Assembly (NCBI GenBank): GCA_040437565.1
Contig: JBDOQK010000072.1
Location: 1-64,000, forward strand
Source: Albugo candida
Taxonomy: Eukaryota > Oomycota > Peronosporomycetes > Albuginales
Length of the DNA: 64,000 nt
Reading direction: 5' to 3'
The position numbers were made by a program, and so were the translations under genes. Shown here one piece after another: positions 33,585 to 45,249 of the stretch. Under the pieces are notes generated by a model. It was given only the letters and a program-made list of their open reading frames with translations. It had not been told where the DNA came from and did no database searches. How positions within the stretch are numbered: the first letter of the stretch is position 1; every line of letters begins with the position of its first letter.

Positions 33585-34304
33585 AATTATGAAACTTTGA
33601 CAATTCTCGTGATAGAACTATTAGTGATTGGCTATTAGTGAGTTGTACAACACGTTTTTTCACATTTTTCTGAAAAAATTAACGATCTTGGATCGCTCTA
33701 GCGACAAATCTGAATTGCTTGACACTACATCAAACCCAATGAGACCGTGTCAATTCTATTGTGATCAAGCTTGTCAAAGGGTGTATTCATACTGATTCTA
33801 CTATGTCTCACGATATGGTAATCAGACTCGACTATGATCGAGCCAATCTCGAGCTTTTATCGGTTCATACAAATCAAAACCGCTATACAGAGTGAAAGCG
33901 ATTATTGTTAATTGCATGAATTTTTGCTTACTTGACGCTCCATTGCGACTATTATGACCAAATCAGGAAAACACAAGCTAAAAATTGGCATACGATGCCA
34001 CGACTCTAACTATGACCGATATCTGATGCCATGATGCGTAAACCATCGTTATGTAGTAGATTAGAGGCAGCATCATGATCTTTTACCCAACAGCGAACAT
34101 ATAGCTGAAGTGTCTCCAATGCCAAGGGATGGAATCTGCATTTGATCTTGCTTCATGTTAGCTACATATAAACTTGTCCGTGGAGAGAACCGCGTATGTG
34201 GTACCATTTATTTGAGACCATTTAGTAGAAATGCTTGATTCACCGTGATCTCTGCCTCTGAGCTTGCTGCTTGAGGTCTGCACTGCGCATATCTTTTTCC
34301 TTCC
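33585..34304. other. Intergenic stretch, start of an artefactual repeat
   Basis: Upstream region of COQ8 and of the next plus-strand gene. No open frame supported. From 34049 onward the sequence recurs at 35019 (see repeat entry). Confidence 0.4.
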
Positions 34305-34918
34305 ATGTTCGTGTATAAAAAAAAGCTTGTGCCTTCGCCCAACTCTCATGTCTTTGCAGAATCTCCTTCATCAACTCTTTATTTGGAGAATAGATCCATG
34401 CTCCTCAATATACCTTCGGATCCAGCCGAGTGCTATGTTTTGTGCAAAGTCCCACTTTTGTTACGTTCTTTTGCTCTCCATACAGACTTGAAGCATTTGA
34501 GGCTTGGTCTTGCACTGGTCAACCATACTATACGAAACCCGTATATCGAAAATATCGTCCAGGATTTGTTCGACGCTGATGCTGGCTCCTTCTCTGCTAC
34601 AAGTGATCTATCGAATTTCTGGGCGTCTGATTGATCCACTAACCACTCTGCAGGGCATTTATTGAAGTGTTGCTCATTCCCTTCATAATTTACAGACGCT
34701 TACGCCAGCTGAAATCATCCTCACAATCTGTGGTATCTGGCCTGCAAACGCTTTCACATTATTTCACTACTTTCCTACTGTCCACGGACTGTCCAATGAC
34801 GATCTTATCCGTCTTCTAAATGTATCCTTTCGGCTCGACACCGAATAATGCAAGTCAGCATCTATGTCCTTCTCAGTCGGATCTATCTGTATACAATATA
34901 TTGGGCTAACTCGAGTTG
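34049..34918. repeat. 870-bp direct repeat, left copy (contig overlap)
   Basis: Identical to 35019-35888, with a 100-N gap (34919-35018) exactly between the end of the left copy and the start of the right copy. Identity, length and position at the gap edges point to two contigs that overlap by 870 bp and were scaffolded side by side. Confidence 0.9.
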
Positions 34919-35018
34919 NNNNNNNNNNNNNNNNNNNNNNNNNNNNNNNNNNNNNNNNNNNNNNNNNNNNNNNNNNNNNNNNNNNNNNNNNNNNNNNNNN
35001 NNNNNNNNNNNNNNNNNN

Positions 35019-35888
35019 TTATGTAGTAGATTAGAGGCAGCATCATGATCTTTTACCCAACAGCGAACATATAGCTGAAGTGTCTCCAATGCCAAGGGAT
35101 GGAATCTGCATTTGATCTTGCTTCATGTTAGCTACATATAAACTTGTCCGTGGAGAGAACCGCGTATGTGGTACCATTTATTTGAGACCATTTAGTAGAA
35201 ATGCTTGATTCACCGTGATCTCTGCCTCTGAGCTTGCTGCTTGAGGTCTGCACTGCGCATATCTTTTTCCTTCCATGTTCGTGTATAAAAAAAAGCTTGT
35301 GCCTTCGCCCAACTCTCATGTCTTTGCAGAATCTCCTTCATCAACTCTTTATTTGGAGAATAGATCCATGCTCCTCAATATACCTTCGGATCCAGCCGAG
35401 TGCTATGTTTTGTGCAAAGTCCCACTTTTGTTACGTTCTTTTGCTCTCCATACAGACTTGAAGCATTTGAGGCTTGGTCTTGCACTGGTCAACCATACTA
35501 TACGAAACCCGTATATCGAAAATATCGTCCAGGATTTGTTCGACGCTGATGCTGGCTCCTTCTCTGCTACAAGTGATCTATCGAATTTCTGGGCGTCTGA
35601 TTGATCCACTAACCACTCTGCAGGGCATTTATTGAAGTGTTGCTCATTCCCTTCATAATTTACAGACGCTTACGCCAGCTGAAATCATCCTCACAATCTG
35701 TGGTATCTGGCCTGCAAACGCTTTCACATTATTTCACTACTTTCCTACTGTCCACGGACTGTCCAATGACGATCTTATCCGTCTTCTAAATGTATCCTTT
35801 CGGCTCGACACCGAATAATGCAAGTCAGCATCTATGTCCTTCTCAGTCGGATCTATCTGTATACAATATATTGGGCTAACTCGAGTTG
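35019..35888. repeat. 870-bp direct repeat, right copy (contig overlap)
   Basis: Same sequence as 34049-34918. The right copy continues uninterrupted into 35889 onward, so gene models should use this one. Confidence 0.9.
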
Positions 35889-35980
35889 AGTTACCTTTCG
35901 GAGCCTCCTGTGTAGCACAATTACCACAAGCTTCACCATTAACAGCTTTATTTGTTATTACTCTTTGTTGCAAATTCTAA
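35275..35980 (+). CDS. Unrecognised membrane-type protein (exons partly resolved)
   Basis: Start at 35275 (MFVYKKKLVPSPNSHVF), repeated at 34305 because of the contig overlap. The first exon includes DPAECYVLCKVPLLLRSF and ENIVQDLFDADAGSFS. After an intron near 35600-35640 one frame reads FIEVLLIPFIIYRRLRQLKS, a basic-flanked membrane helix, while another reads TLTPAEIILTICGIWP; both are open. The last exon, after a short intron ending GCAAG, reads SVGSICIQYIGLTRVELPFG to a stop at 35978-35980. Four to five exons, perhaps 200-230 residues. The YR.L..L.SSS segment faintly recalls the C-terminal part of TMEM33 proteins, but not enough to name it. Confidence 0.45.
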
Positions 35981-36428
35981 ATTGCGTCAGAAGAATATCA
36001 ATAGAGGGGAGATGCACATATATGTCGACGTGCAATAAGAACTCGCGCACACCATGCACTGTAAACTATTCCGGCCGCGGCCATAACGCTGGGCTAAGCG
36101 TAGCAATGTTTGGGATTCATGTAATCGACTAAATCGACCGGTAGTTTAAAGCATAGTACCAGGAAACATTATCTGGTATATAAACGAATACAACGGATGA
36201 AACACTGGATAGGGAATCTTTCAAACGCATCTTTGCGTGAGAGGTAGCACCGAAGTAGCGGTGATTATTTGCCTTCAAACTGAGCCGGAAAGTACGAAGG
36301 CTTCTCATGGCTCTTGAAAATGTGATCAATGCCTTATGCGACGAGAGGAAGAGTAGAAGAGCTCACATTTCACATCTGAAATATCATTGGAAGGTTGATG
36401 CTAAGTGTGACAGTCTGGCACATTGCAT
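35958..36428. repeat. 471-bp direct repeat, left copy (contig overlap)
   Basis: Identical to 36529-36999 with the 100-N gap 36429-36528 between them. It overlaps the 3' end of the plus-strand gene above and the 3' end of the minus-strand gene below. Confidence 0.9.
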
Positions 36429-36528
36429 NNNNNNNNNNNNNNNNNNNNNNNNNNNNNNNNNNNNNNNNNNNNNNNNNNNNNNNNNNNNNNNNNNNNNNNN
36501 NNNNNNNNNNNNNNNNNNNNNNNNNNNN

Positions 36529-36999
36529 TTACTCTTTGTTGCAAATTCTAAATTGCGTCAGAAGAATATCAATAGAGGGGAGATGCACATATATGTCGAC
36601 GTGCAATAAGAACTCGCGCACACCATGCACTGTAAACTATTCCGGCCGCGGCCATAACGCTGGGCTAAGCGTAGCAATGTTTGGGATTCATGTAATCGAC
36701 TAAATCGACCGGTAGTTTAAAGCATAGTACCAGGAAACATTATCTGGTATATAAACGAATACAACGGATGAAACACTGGATAGGGAATCTTTCAAACGCA
36801 TCTTTGCGTGAGAGGTAGCACCGAAGTAGCGGTGATTATTTGCCTTCAAACTGAGCCGGAAAGTACGAAGGCTTCTCATGGCTCTTGAAAATGTGATCAA
36901 TGCCTTATGCGACGAGAGGAAGAGTAGAAGAGCTCACATTTCACATCTGAAATATCATTGGAAGGTTGATGCTAAGTGTGACAGTCTGGCACATTGCAT
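36529..36999. repeat. 471-bp direct repeat, right copy (contig overlap)
   Basis: Same sequence as 35958-36428; a scaffolding artefact by the same argument. The right copy is contiguous with the rest of the minus-strand gene. Confidence 0.9.
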
Positions 37000-37823
37000 T
37001 GAGATCAAGCAAAGATCTCGCTCGAGCACAAAAGATCAATAACAATCCGTTGTGCGTGGCAATAAAGTATCTATTGCCACATTGACACTCGAATAGTGGA
37101 TAGAAACGCCGCAAAGGATATCCATCGACTTGGAAATCCTCAATTTGAAAGTAACAGATCATTGCCACAAAGTATGGACGGCAAGGTCTACCCGTGATGC
37201 CAGCTGCTGGTAGCAGATCACAAATCCTACATCAAATTCACGTCTACGCAACAGCTAGAGTCAAAAGATACCAAATGGTCATCTGGAAGACAGTATGATC
37301 GTGATCAAAAATGGTAAAATAGTTTTTCTCGCCGTGCAATTCATATCACTGAATCCCGTAAATCATCATCCTCTTTCACAATGGGCTCAGAAGTGAAAGT
37401 TATACGAAACCAATTCCAACAACTACAAGAAGGCTCGTGAGAAATTGAGAGAAAACAAGCCAGCGCTGTCCTGAAGCTTTCTTATTTTGAAAGCGGCATC
37501 GGAAATCTTTGCTTAATGCGAGCCCATCCTTTATCGAGTCGGATGCGAAATCTGGACACACGCTCAATGCGCCTCAAGAGAATCATCGTCAACGGCATCC
37601 ACACGAACAGTGTGTATAGGTATGCGACTTTCAATATCAAAATGCGTAAAAGACGATCAGGTTGGAGAAAGCGAAGAATGCAAACGGACATACGTGCAGG
37701 ACATAGTGCAGAGCAGGTACCGCAAAGACGGACAAATGGCGTAGTATTTGTTGGGTGATTAATTAAAGTAAAGATAGTTTGCACTGTATAAGTTGACCGC
37801 ACCCAAATGCACCGTTCCATCAT
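36700..37823 (-). CDS. Unrecognised multi-exon membrane protein (model incomplete)
   Basis: Minus-strand segments with coding character follow one another from about 37823: MMERCIWVRSTYTVQ and hydrophobic frames near 37700 (ALHYVLHVCPFAFFAFSNLI); KDFRCRFQNKKASGQRW then LVFSQFLTSLLVVVGIGF near 37460; ELHGEKNYFTIFDHDH near 37330; VAMICYFQIEDFQVDG then RYFIATHNGLLLIFCAR near 37100; and a last exon RAMRSLRTFRLSLKAN then PDNVSWYYALNYRS ending at 36700. The last exon is faintly like PEX11 (FRL.. and DN..W), but this is only an impression. Splice sites between segments are not all settled. The last exon also appears at 36129-36329 because of the contig overlap. Confidence 0.4.
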
Positions 37824-38496
37824 ATTTATTTCAAGGCTACATCATGTGATCATGTTCTTATCTGCATCAATTGAAGAATTTACTTTGTCAATATCAGTGT
37901 TGTAGATTAACGATGAGTATAGAAATCAAGTTTCTGCATTCATTAGTGTTTATTGTTGACACATGCATGACTAGCAGGGATCAGATATTATCGCTAATAC
38001 AAGTGGTCTTGTGCTCATATACTATACATGTAGAATGTAACTTTTGTATACGAAATATCAAAGAATGTCATCAGCCTGCTGCGATAGGTATGGCAGTGAT
38101 TGTTAGCGCAAAGGATCTTGCGTAAGTCAAAAAGTGAATGATAACCGCCAAGGAATGATAGCGACCTTGAATGAGTACGATGCGCGTGCAACCAAATGCT
38201 CTAGCGCAATGAATGTATCAGATTCAGCTGTACGACCGCTTTAATTCGGTCTCACAAAGCAATTCTGACCGAGAATAATTATATTGTCCAGTCTCGCAGC
38301 CAAGATTTTACCTATTTACCTACACCACCTCGATTTTTCTAGCCTTTGATACGACTCCATATAATAACTGACATTTTGTATCTCTCATTTTAATATGTTC
38401 GTCTGTTTCCCCGCAGTTGCATCTGTGGCACAGCGGAATAACGCCTGCTTTGCCACTGTCTATTTATTCATGAGTGATATCACGTACATGTCTTCT
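37824..38496. other. Non-coding stretch, nothing recognised
   Basis: About 670 bp of AT-rich sequence between the membrane-protein model and the coatomer pseudogene. A plus-strand frame at 37871-38125 is open but has no coding character I can defend. Confidence 0.4.
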
Positions 38497-38883
38497 ACGC
38501 TTTCCAAACTAAGAACACACTCGTTGTAATCTCCAAGACATAAGGCATTATGAAAGCGAGACATAATATCATTTCGTAGTTCAGAGATTTGAGCATTTTT
38601 TGCAGCTTATCACTTTTCCCAATGGCGAGAATGATAATCGATCAAAGTTTTCTTGGGGAGTAGGTACGTTGATATGCCATTTCTAAGCCTTAAAATATTT
38701 TCTTGTCGAAAGGCTTCAGCGCCGAGATGATGCCAATATTCACCATAATCCATATTCATACGCTGAATTCAGAATCACAGGAAATTGCCAGCTTGAACCA
38801 GGTTTTCTCGTCTTTCAATGAAATGTAACGCAACTTCTGGGTACACTTTCTTGGTCAAATATGAGATGATTGCTTGGCCACAT

Positions 38884-39076
38884 TGTTCAACGGAATGATG
38901 CCAGTGCAAATGTAGAAGTGTTATTTATTGTTATCTACATGCTATGACTGTTTCGTCTCTTCACAAGACATCATCTTCGCCTGATTTTTCTACATCGTCC
39001 AAGGATAGAAACAGCCGTTACTCCGAAGTGGTCGGTCGACAGCAACGCTTTGACAGCGACTGTTGCTTTGCCAATA
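38884..39076 (-). repeat. 3' LTR of the first copia element
   Basis: 193 bp, begins TGTTCAACGG and ends CCAATA on the plus strand; matches 41576-41768 end to end. Confidence 0.9.
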
Positions 39077-41495
39077 CTCCTCCTCGGATGACACCCTTCA
39101 ACCGGCCCACCTGCCCAAATTCAGACAGGATTAAACAATCCTCGCAACTCCGTCGGCCTGGGCGCCGACAGTGTTTCCGCCAACAGATCCGCCTTAATGA
39201 GCTTTGACTCCACGAATCAGGTTTGACTATACCTTTTTTGGCATAATCGCAGATGAACTTCATGCGCACATTCACGTGTTTCGTACTTGACATGCCTCCT
39301 TCACAATCTAACTTCTTGATTGCTGCTTTATTATCCATCAGTATGCTCATTGATTCCGTCAAAGAAAGACCAATCTCTTTTAGCATTTCTCGCAATCCCA
39401 GCAGCTCCCTTCCAACGTGCGACGCAGAGGTAAATTCTACCTCGATGGTGGACGGGGACACTCCAGTCATACTATGTACCATATTCATAATTGTGGCAAT
39501 GCTTTCGCTCAGCCTTTCCATTACTGGCTTGGTTTCTTGGTTCGCTAATTTATCGGGCATGCCTATATCCCTGCAAAAGAGACCCAGAGTCTGATACTCA
39601 CTACCTCCGTCGGTCCTGAGAACGTGTATGCGACAATCAAATTTCCGTTCGAAAAAAGACATGGATTGTTCGAACTTCTGGGCAGCCACATGTTTTGTCT
39701 TCGCCAAGAAAACTCGACGGTAGTTCGTTCTATGGTCCACAAAGTTTACCATGTAGCGATTTCCTAGTCCATCACGAAGAGTGATGGGACCCTTCAAGTC
39801 AGAGCAAATGACCCCACCCCTCCGGTAACATCAACCGGTGCGTTTTCGCCAGTGTCTTTCTTCGACTGCGAGTTCAGGGTCTGCTTCCCTTGGGCGCAAG
39901 CTAGGCAATGTTCACGTGTTAAGTTGGTCAATTCTATTCCGCAAGCTGGATATTTGGCCATGCGAATAATTGTGCCGTAGTTTAGATGCTCAAGTCTGCT
40001 GTGAAAGTGCATAAGCGATCCCTTTTGCACGTTTTGACTCACTTCAGTTTCGGCCTGTGCCAACGCCGTCATAGGCACATCCCTTGACCTGTTGACTCAT
40101 CCGCTCCCATGATACCACAAAACGAGCACATTGTTCATCTTCTCGACATCAAAGATGTCCATCCCACTGTCAACGCTGGCGATGACCCTGTTATTCCCTA
40201 TGTAGGATATCACGAGTCACTTGGCATTCAAAATGCCATAGGAATTAATATTCCTCTCAAGGTTTTCGGCATATTCGACGTCCAAAAGCCGCACGTTTGT
40301 GACCTTGCCCTTCACTGTGGATGTGATTGTGACGCTTACACGCTTCGTGATGCACAGGCGTCCTACGTCAGCTGTGACGCACTCGCCTTGAAAGTCCTCT
40401 GGATCCTCGAGCATTCTTCCATCGTTTAACAGGTGTCCGCTCGAGCCGCTGTCCACTATCCAATATCCTTGATCAGCGCTGCTGTCGTCCACTTTAAGCA
40501 CAAAATCCACGTCATCGCTAGTTTTTCTGTCGAACTTTTTCGCGGGAAACGCAGCCTGTATGTGTCCCGGCTTTCCGCAACTGTAACACTTCCGCAAATA
40601 TTTGCGCACGTTTCGTACGTTGTTGACGACGTCTTTCGACTGCGCGAAGTGCGCCAATTCCTCTGCTTGACGCAAGTAATTGATACTTGTCAAGTTCAAG
40701 CGCGCCAGCATTGATACTATCATCGATGGGTCAGCATAATGGACAATGTTCTCCTGTACCAAGCTGTCTGCCCCACCACATGCCTCGCTTACTGCGACCA
40801 GATACAATTAGTGTTCGGTCTAGCCGCGCTTGGGGACCGTAAATAGTTTCATACTATGTGCTGGAGAGATCTACTATAGTAATGTTCAGCCATTCTGGTG
40901 AGATTGTGTCCAAGAACGTCTATATTGACATCTTCTGTCAGCGCAAATCCAGTTGCTCTCTCAGTGAAAGAGACTTCCCGTACAAACTTCTTCCCCCAGG
41001 ACAGGAAACCACTTACTAGACCCTGGTCAAGCTCCTTTACATCAAACTGACGAATGTTTAGCTTGCGCTGTCTCGAGTCAGGGCACTCTCGCATACGACG
41101 GGACCTTCTGCAATACCGGCTGCTTCTGATACACTGGAGGTGGCATGTATTGCCGTGGCAACCCCGGCTGCGGAGCCTGTGCCCTCACGACATTGTCAGC
41201 CGCCCTTGCATACCCAGGTTGATTCACCCCGAAGTATGTTCTTTTAGACAGGTTTGGCGACCGATCCCTCGGCGGTGTCACATCGAGAGCACCCCGATTC
41301 ACAGGCTGTCCCTAGCCGATCACCGAGCCGAACACGCTGGACTCCCTCTCCAGTAACTGGTCCTTGGACCCTTTTGACGCTCCAGCTTGACGATTCGCTC
41401 CGCTAGTCCCGTCAGGAGGTCCACCAGCCTGTCATCAGTGTTCCGTGGCATCGCCTCTTCCTTGACTTCTAAGGCATCACTTTGTAGACTACCGT

Positions 41496-42481
41496 TCCTT
41501 TCACGACTAGCAACTGCTCTAGGCCCCGCGGTGGGCTTTACTGCGTGGGAGGCATCATCCACTGCACTCATAACCTGTTCAGAGAGTCGATGCCAGTGCA
41601 AATGTATAAGTGTTATGTATTTTTATCTACATGCTACGACGGTTTCGTCTCTTCAAAAGACATCATCTTCGCCTGGGTTTTCTACATCGTCCAAGGATAG
41701 AAACAGCCGTTAATCCGAAGTGGTCGGTCAAAAGCAACGCTTTGACAGCGACTGTTGCTCTTCCAATACACATAAGCGGGAATGACGAACCATACGCATG
41801 CCTTCTGTTAAATTATGTCGATCAGGAGCGATTTTGAACTCACATTCCGTTAAATACACTTCCGTTGCTCGCATTTTGGCTTCACGATCGAGAAAATACA
41901 ACTTGGAACCTTTCAAATGCGTCAAATAGAGGGGTACATCAAGACTTCGAATACGTATCACGGAATGCTTGCTGATGAGAGCCACATAGTCGTAATTGAA
42001 GCTCCAGATGACATACTTGACGCGAGGTGCTTGCATTTTAGCGAGTACTCGCCAGCTTTGAGTCTCATTCAAAATCATTTTCTCGTCCGCGTGAAGCAGA
42101 ACTCTACCGATAACCCCGCCACAGTACAATCCATCCGCCGACCATTTGGTGGTGTGATTTTCTTGCTTACTTCATTAACGAAGTTTTTGATGCGAATATG
42201 TCTCGATTTGTCCAAAACTGCAAACCGACTTCGTGCAACCAATGCCACAAAACGACCGCTTCCTCGTGTTGAATCGCTTGTGTCCCCAGCACTAAACAGA
42301 AGAAATTTTTTCACATTGGACCCTTGATCGTCTGCATTATAAATAAGATCTCGAGAAAGATTTGAGCTTCCTGTTCCAATGGTCCCTGTTCATCGTGGCA
42401 ACAGGAACAGCACTTCCGTCCAAAAGGGAGTACATACGGATATAATCATTTCCGAATCGTGACCGGCTGCAATAAAATTCT
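41496..42481. repeat. 986-bp direct repeat, left copy (contig overlap)
   Basis: Identical to 42582-43567, with the 100-N gap 42482-42581 between. It includes one LTR of the first copia element and part of the coatomer pseudogene. Read as unmerged overlapping contigs, so there is really one LTR here and not two. Confidence 0.9.
41576..41768 (-). repeat. 5' LTR of the first copia element
   Basis: 193 bp, begins TGTTCAGAGA and ends CCAATA on the plus strand. Recurs at 42662-42854 only because of the contig overlap. Confidence 0.9.
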
Positions 42482-42581
42482 NNNNNNNNNNNNNNNNNNN
42501 NNNNNNNNNNNNNNNNNNNNNNNNNNNNNNNNNNNNNNNNNNNNNNNNNNNNNNNNNNNNNNNNNNNNNNNNNNNNNNNNN

Positions 42582-43567
42582 TCCTTTCACGACTAGCAAC
42601 TGCTCTAGGCCCCGCGGTGGGCTTTACTGCGTGGGAGGCATCATCCACTGCACTCATAACCTGTTCAGAGAGTCGATGCCAGTGCAAATGTATAAGTGTT
42701 ATGTATTTTTATCTACATGCTACGACGGTTTCGTCTCTTCAAAAGACATCATCTTCGCCTGGGTTTTCTACATCGTCCAAGGATAGAAACAGCCGTTAAT
42801 CCGAAGTGGTCGGTCAAAAGCAACGCTTTGACAGCGACTGTTGCTCTTCCAATACACATAAGCGGGAATGACGAACCATACGCATGCCTTCTGTTAAATT
42901 ATGTCGATCAGGAGCGATTTTGAACTCACATTCCGTTAAATACACTTCCGTTGCTCGCATTTTGGCTTCACGATCGAGAAAATACAACTTGGAACCTTTC
43001 AAATGCGTCAAATAGAGGGGTACATCAAGACTTCGAATACGTATCACGGAATGCTTGCTGATGAGAGCCACATAGTCGTAATTGAAGCTCCAGATGACAT
43101 ACTTGACGCGAGGTGCTTGCATTTTAGCGAGTACTCGCCAGCTTTGAGTCTCATTCAAAATCATTTTCTCGTCCGCGTGAAGCAGAACTCTACCGATAAC
43201 CCCGCCACAGTACAATCCATCCGCCGACCATTTGGTGGTGTGATTTTCTTGCTTACTTCATTAACGAAGTTTTTGATGCGAATATGTCTCGATTTGTCCA
43301 AAACTGCAAACCGACTTCGTGCAACCAATGCCACAAAACGACCGCTTCCTCGTGTTGAATCGCTTGTGTCCCCAGCACTAAACAGAAGAAATTTTTTCAC
43401 ATTGGACCCTTGATCGTCTGCATTATAAATAAGATCTCGAGAAAGATTTGAGCTTCCTGTTCCAATGGTCCCTGTTCATCGTGGCAACAGGAACAGCACT
43501 TCCGTCCAAAAGGGAGTACATACGGATATAATCATTTCCGAATCGTGACCGGCTGCAATAAAATTCT
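42582..43567. repeat. 986-bp direct repeat, right copy (contig overlap)
   Basis: Same sequence as 41496-42481. Continues without a break into the rest of the coatomer pseudogene. Confidence 0.9.
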
Positions 43568-43914
43568 GAGTTGGAAGGGCGAAGAATCCAAAAGAGATCA
43601 TTTTCACGTCGGAATGTCTGCAGAGCCACACGCTTGGAGATATCTCATACTCGAAAAGTGATCGATCTTCCGAGTTACTGATAATGAGCTCATGTCTCGG
43701 ATGGAAAATCACACACGAGACGTTACTGGTGTGTCCACGTAGCGAATCCACATCCCAGGCTTTCTTCTCATTCATTCTCCATAATTTCACCTGTCGATCG
43801 TCAGCGCCAGAGACGATGAGAGGCAGATTGGGAAGAAATGTCGCCCAATTGACACCACGATCATCTCATTTTGCTCTGAATAAATATCATCAACTACCCT
43901 TAGTGATCTTCAAT

Positions 43915-44375
43915 GCAGCCCAAAATGCTTTGCCACATGAATCTTACGGCAAAGTTGAATGCAGGCTTTCCTCTATATAGTCAAACACAGAAATGTTGAT
44001 GAATCCCACTGCTGTTTCTAAAAGAAAAATCACAAGAACTCTGGCATCTTGCATGTGTACATTTGCTCGATTCTATCACGCAATGATTGCTGTTTTCGCG
44101 GTTGCAGGGCAGAATCGAGGCCATTTGGCACTGAAGGGATAAGGATAAAGATATTTTGTCAGGTCTCGTGCTTCGATAAGGTTTTAGTGTCGATCATATT
44201 TGCATAAGACGCTACACAGAGATGATCTTCGTGTAACGAAGACACTGAGTAATATATCCTTGGATGGCGATACTTGCATTACAGTAATAATCTGCCGATG
44301 CACTTCAGAATTTATGCGGCTTCGGATCAATTTAAATGAAAGTACATCGCATGGGCGGTACATGTCAGCAATAGT
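43915..44375. repeat. Left part of a duplicated locus (secreted-protein upstream region)
   Basis: About 460 bp similar to 61665-62123 (for example CTCTATATAGTCA, CATCTTGCATGTGTACATTTGCTCGATTCT and TTGCAGGGCAGAATCGAG are shared, written here in pieces). In the second copy this sequence runs straight on into what is now 51774 onward, so the two parts were adjacent before the copia element inserted at 44375/51774. Confidence 0.85.
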
Positions 44376-44605
44376 TGTTGAAAAGAAACGACTCCACGTT
44401 GCCATCCGCCGGACGTTTTGGAGAAAAAATCTATGGATCTAAATAGTGGTTTCGTATACCTTCCGCTGGGTCTGTCCCAACGCGGTGATTTCGTAATTAA
44501 GGTAGGCCGTAGAAAGAGAAATTAACAGTCATGAATAATATACTTACTTCTATTTTTCCCTCCCTCCATTGAAGCAACTTTTCATTCTGTGCGGCATATA
44601 TGACA
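44376..44605 (+). repeat. 5' LTR of the second copia element
   Basis: 230 bp, begins TGTTGAAAAG and ends ATGACA; aligns over its full length with 51546-51773. Confidence 0.9.
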
Positions 44606-44620
44606 GGTTATGAGCCCAAG
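44606..44620 (+). other. Primer-binding site, initiator Met-tRNA type
   Basis: GGTTATGAGCCCAAG directly after the 5' LTR. GGTTATGAGCCC is complementary to the anticodon loop and stem of initiator Met-tRNA, the priming mode known for Drosophila copia. The ATG inside it is also the likely gag start. Confidence 0.75.
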
Positions 44621-45249
44621 GCCTATGGAACAAGCTGCTCGAGATCAAGCCCAAGCGCCAGCCGCGACTCACACCAACAACGATGGAGCCAGTACGGTCT
44701 CAAGTGAGGATAAGAACATGGCAAGGATGTTGGATATGGTCACTGCACTGAAAGGTGACATTGGAGCTCGCCTCACCAGGCTTGAAGCTCGAAGATTAGA
44801 GGATGGCCAAGCTTTGGTCGTGTCCGTCGGCAGCGGCACTTTTCGCGATTATGCGGAGACGCGCGTGGAACTTGGCCGGAATATGACAATATCCTCGCTT
44901 TAAGACGAGTTGATACGGAGTCCAGCGCGACATCACGCTGCAGGACAGGGGTATCAGCGATTGCGTGATGAAGGTGGCCGAAAAAGAGCACCCTTGCAGC
45001 CACCAACGAGTCCGTCGTACAGGCCAGTGCCATCACCGTCGTACTTTCACCACTAGGACCCCTGCAGATAAGGGAACTGAAGCTTGCAATCGAAAAATAC
45101 GACGGCAATGAGGTGTACCGAGGCCTCGGGTCAGGTTTTGGACCCTGGCGGAAACGGTTTCCGCGGCAGGTCAAGATCGCTTAAGACCTCAGTGGGTGCA
45201 TGTGGACTGAAGAAATAAAGCTAGATATCCTCTGTCGACATCAATCCAG

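Larger units (their letters stand above)
38884..41768 (-). mobile_element. Decayed Ty1/copia LTR retrotransposon (minus strand)
   Basis: Bounded by 193-bp LTRs at 38884-39076 and 41576-41768 and by a 5-bp target duplication CACAT (38879-38883 and 41769-41773), inserted in the coatomer pseudogene. Next to the 5' LTR (right side) a primer-binding site GGTTATGAG.. matches the anticodon region of initiator Met-tRNA, as in copia-type half-tRNA priming. Parts seen on the minus strand: gag with a CCHC knuckle (CYSCGKPGH), a protease-like DSGSSGH, a GAG-pre-integrase/integrase region (HCLACAQGKQT; NYRRVFLAKTK) and an RNase H-like end (STKHVNVRMKFI). It is much shorter than a full element and clearly broken in several places. 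By eye about a tenth of LTR positions differ, so it is old. Confidence 0.92.
38497..43864 (-). pseudogene. Partial decayed copy of the coatomer alpha gene, split by a retroelement
   Basis: Reverse-oriented DNA matching the intact gene from about 2447 to about 4115 in this window. 38497-38883 matches 4115 down to 3720, and 41769-43864 matches 3720 down to 2447, with the copia element between. Recognisable pieces include [56 protein letters not shown] and [17 protein letters not shown]. Compared with the intact copy it has several internal deletions (for example from SKHSVI directly to RSLDVP, and loss of the LERERPPMD region) and point changes, and lacks both ends. 41769-42481 and 42855-43567 are the same piece twice because of the contig overlap at 42482-42581; the true pseudogene is therefore about 1 kb shorter than drawn. 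Confidence 0.9.

Noticed and set aside
34049-35888. An 870-bp tandem duplication carrying two copies of the same gene start
   Set aside because: The copies are identical and lie exactly at the two edges of a 100-N gap; overlapping contig ends explain this better than a recent duplication.
36700-36900. PEX11 identification for the last exon of the minus-strand membrane gene
   Set aside because: The resemblance is limited to a few residues (FRL.., DN..W) and the upstream exons do not support it.
42662-42854. A third LTR of the first copia element
   Set aside because: It is the 5' LTR repeated by the contig overlap around the gap at 42482-42581, not a separate insertion.
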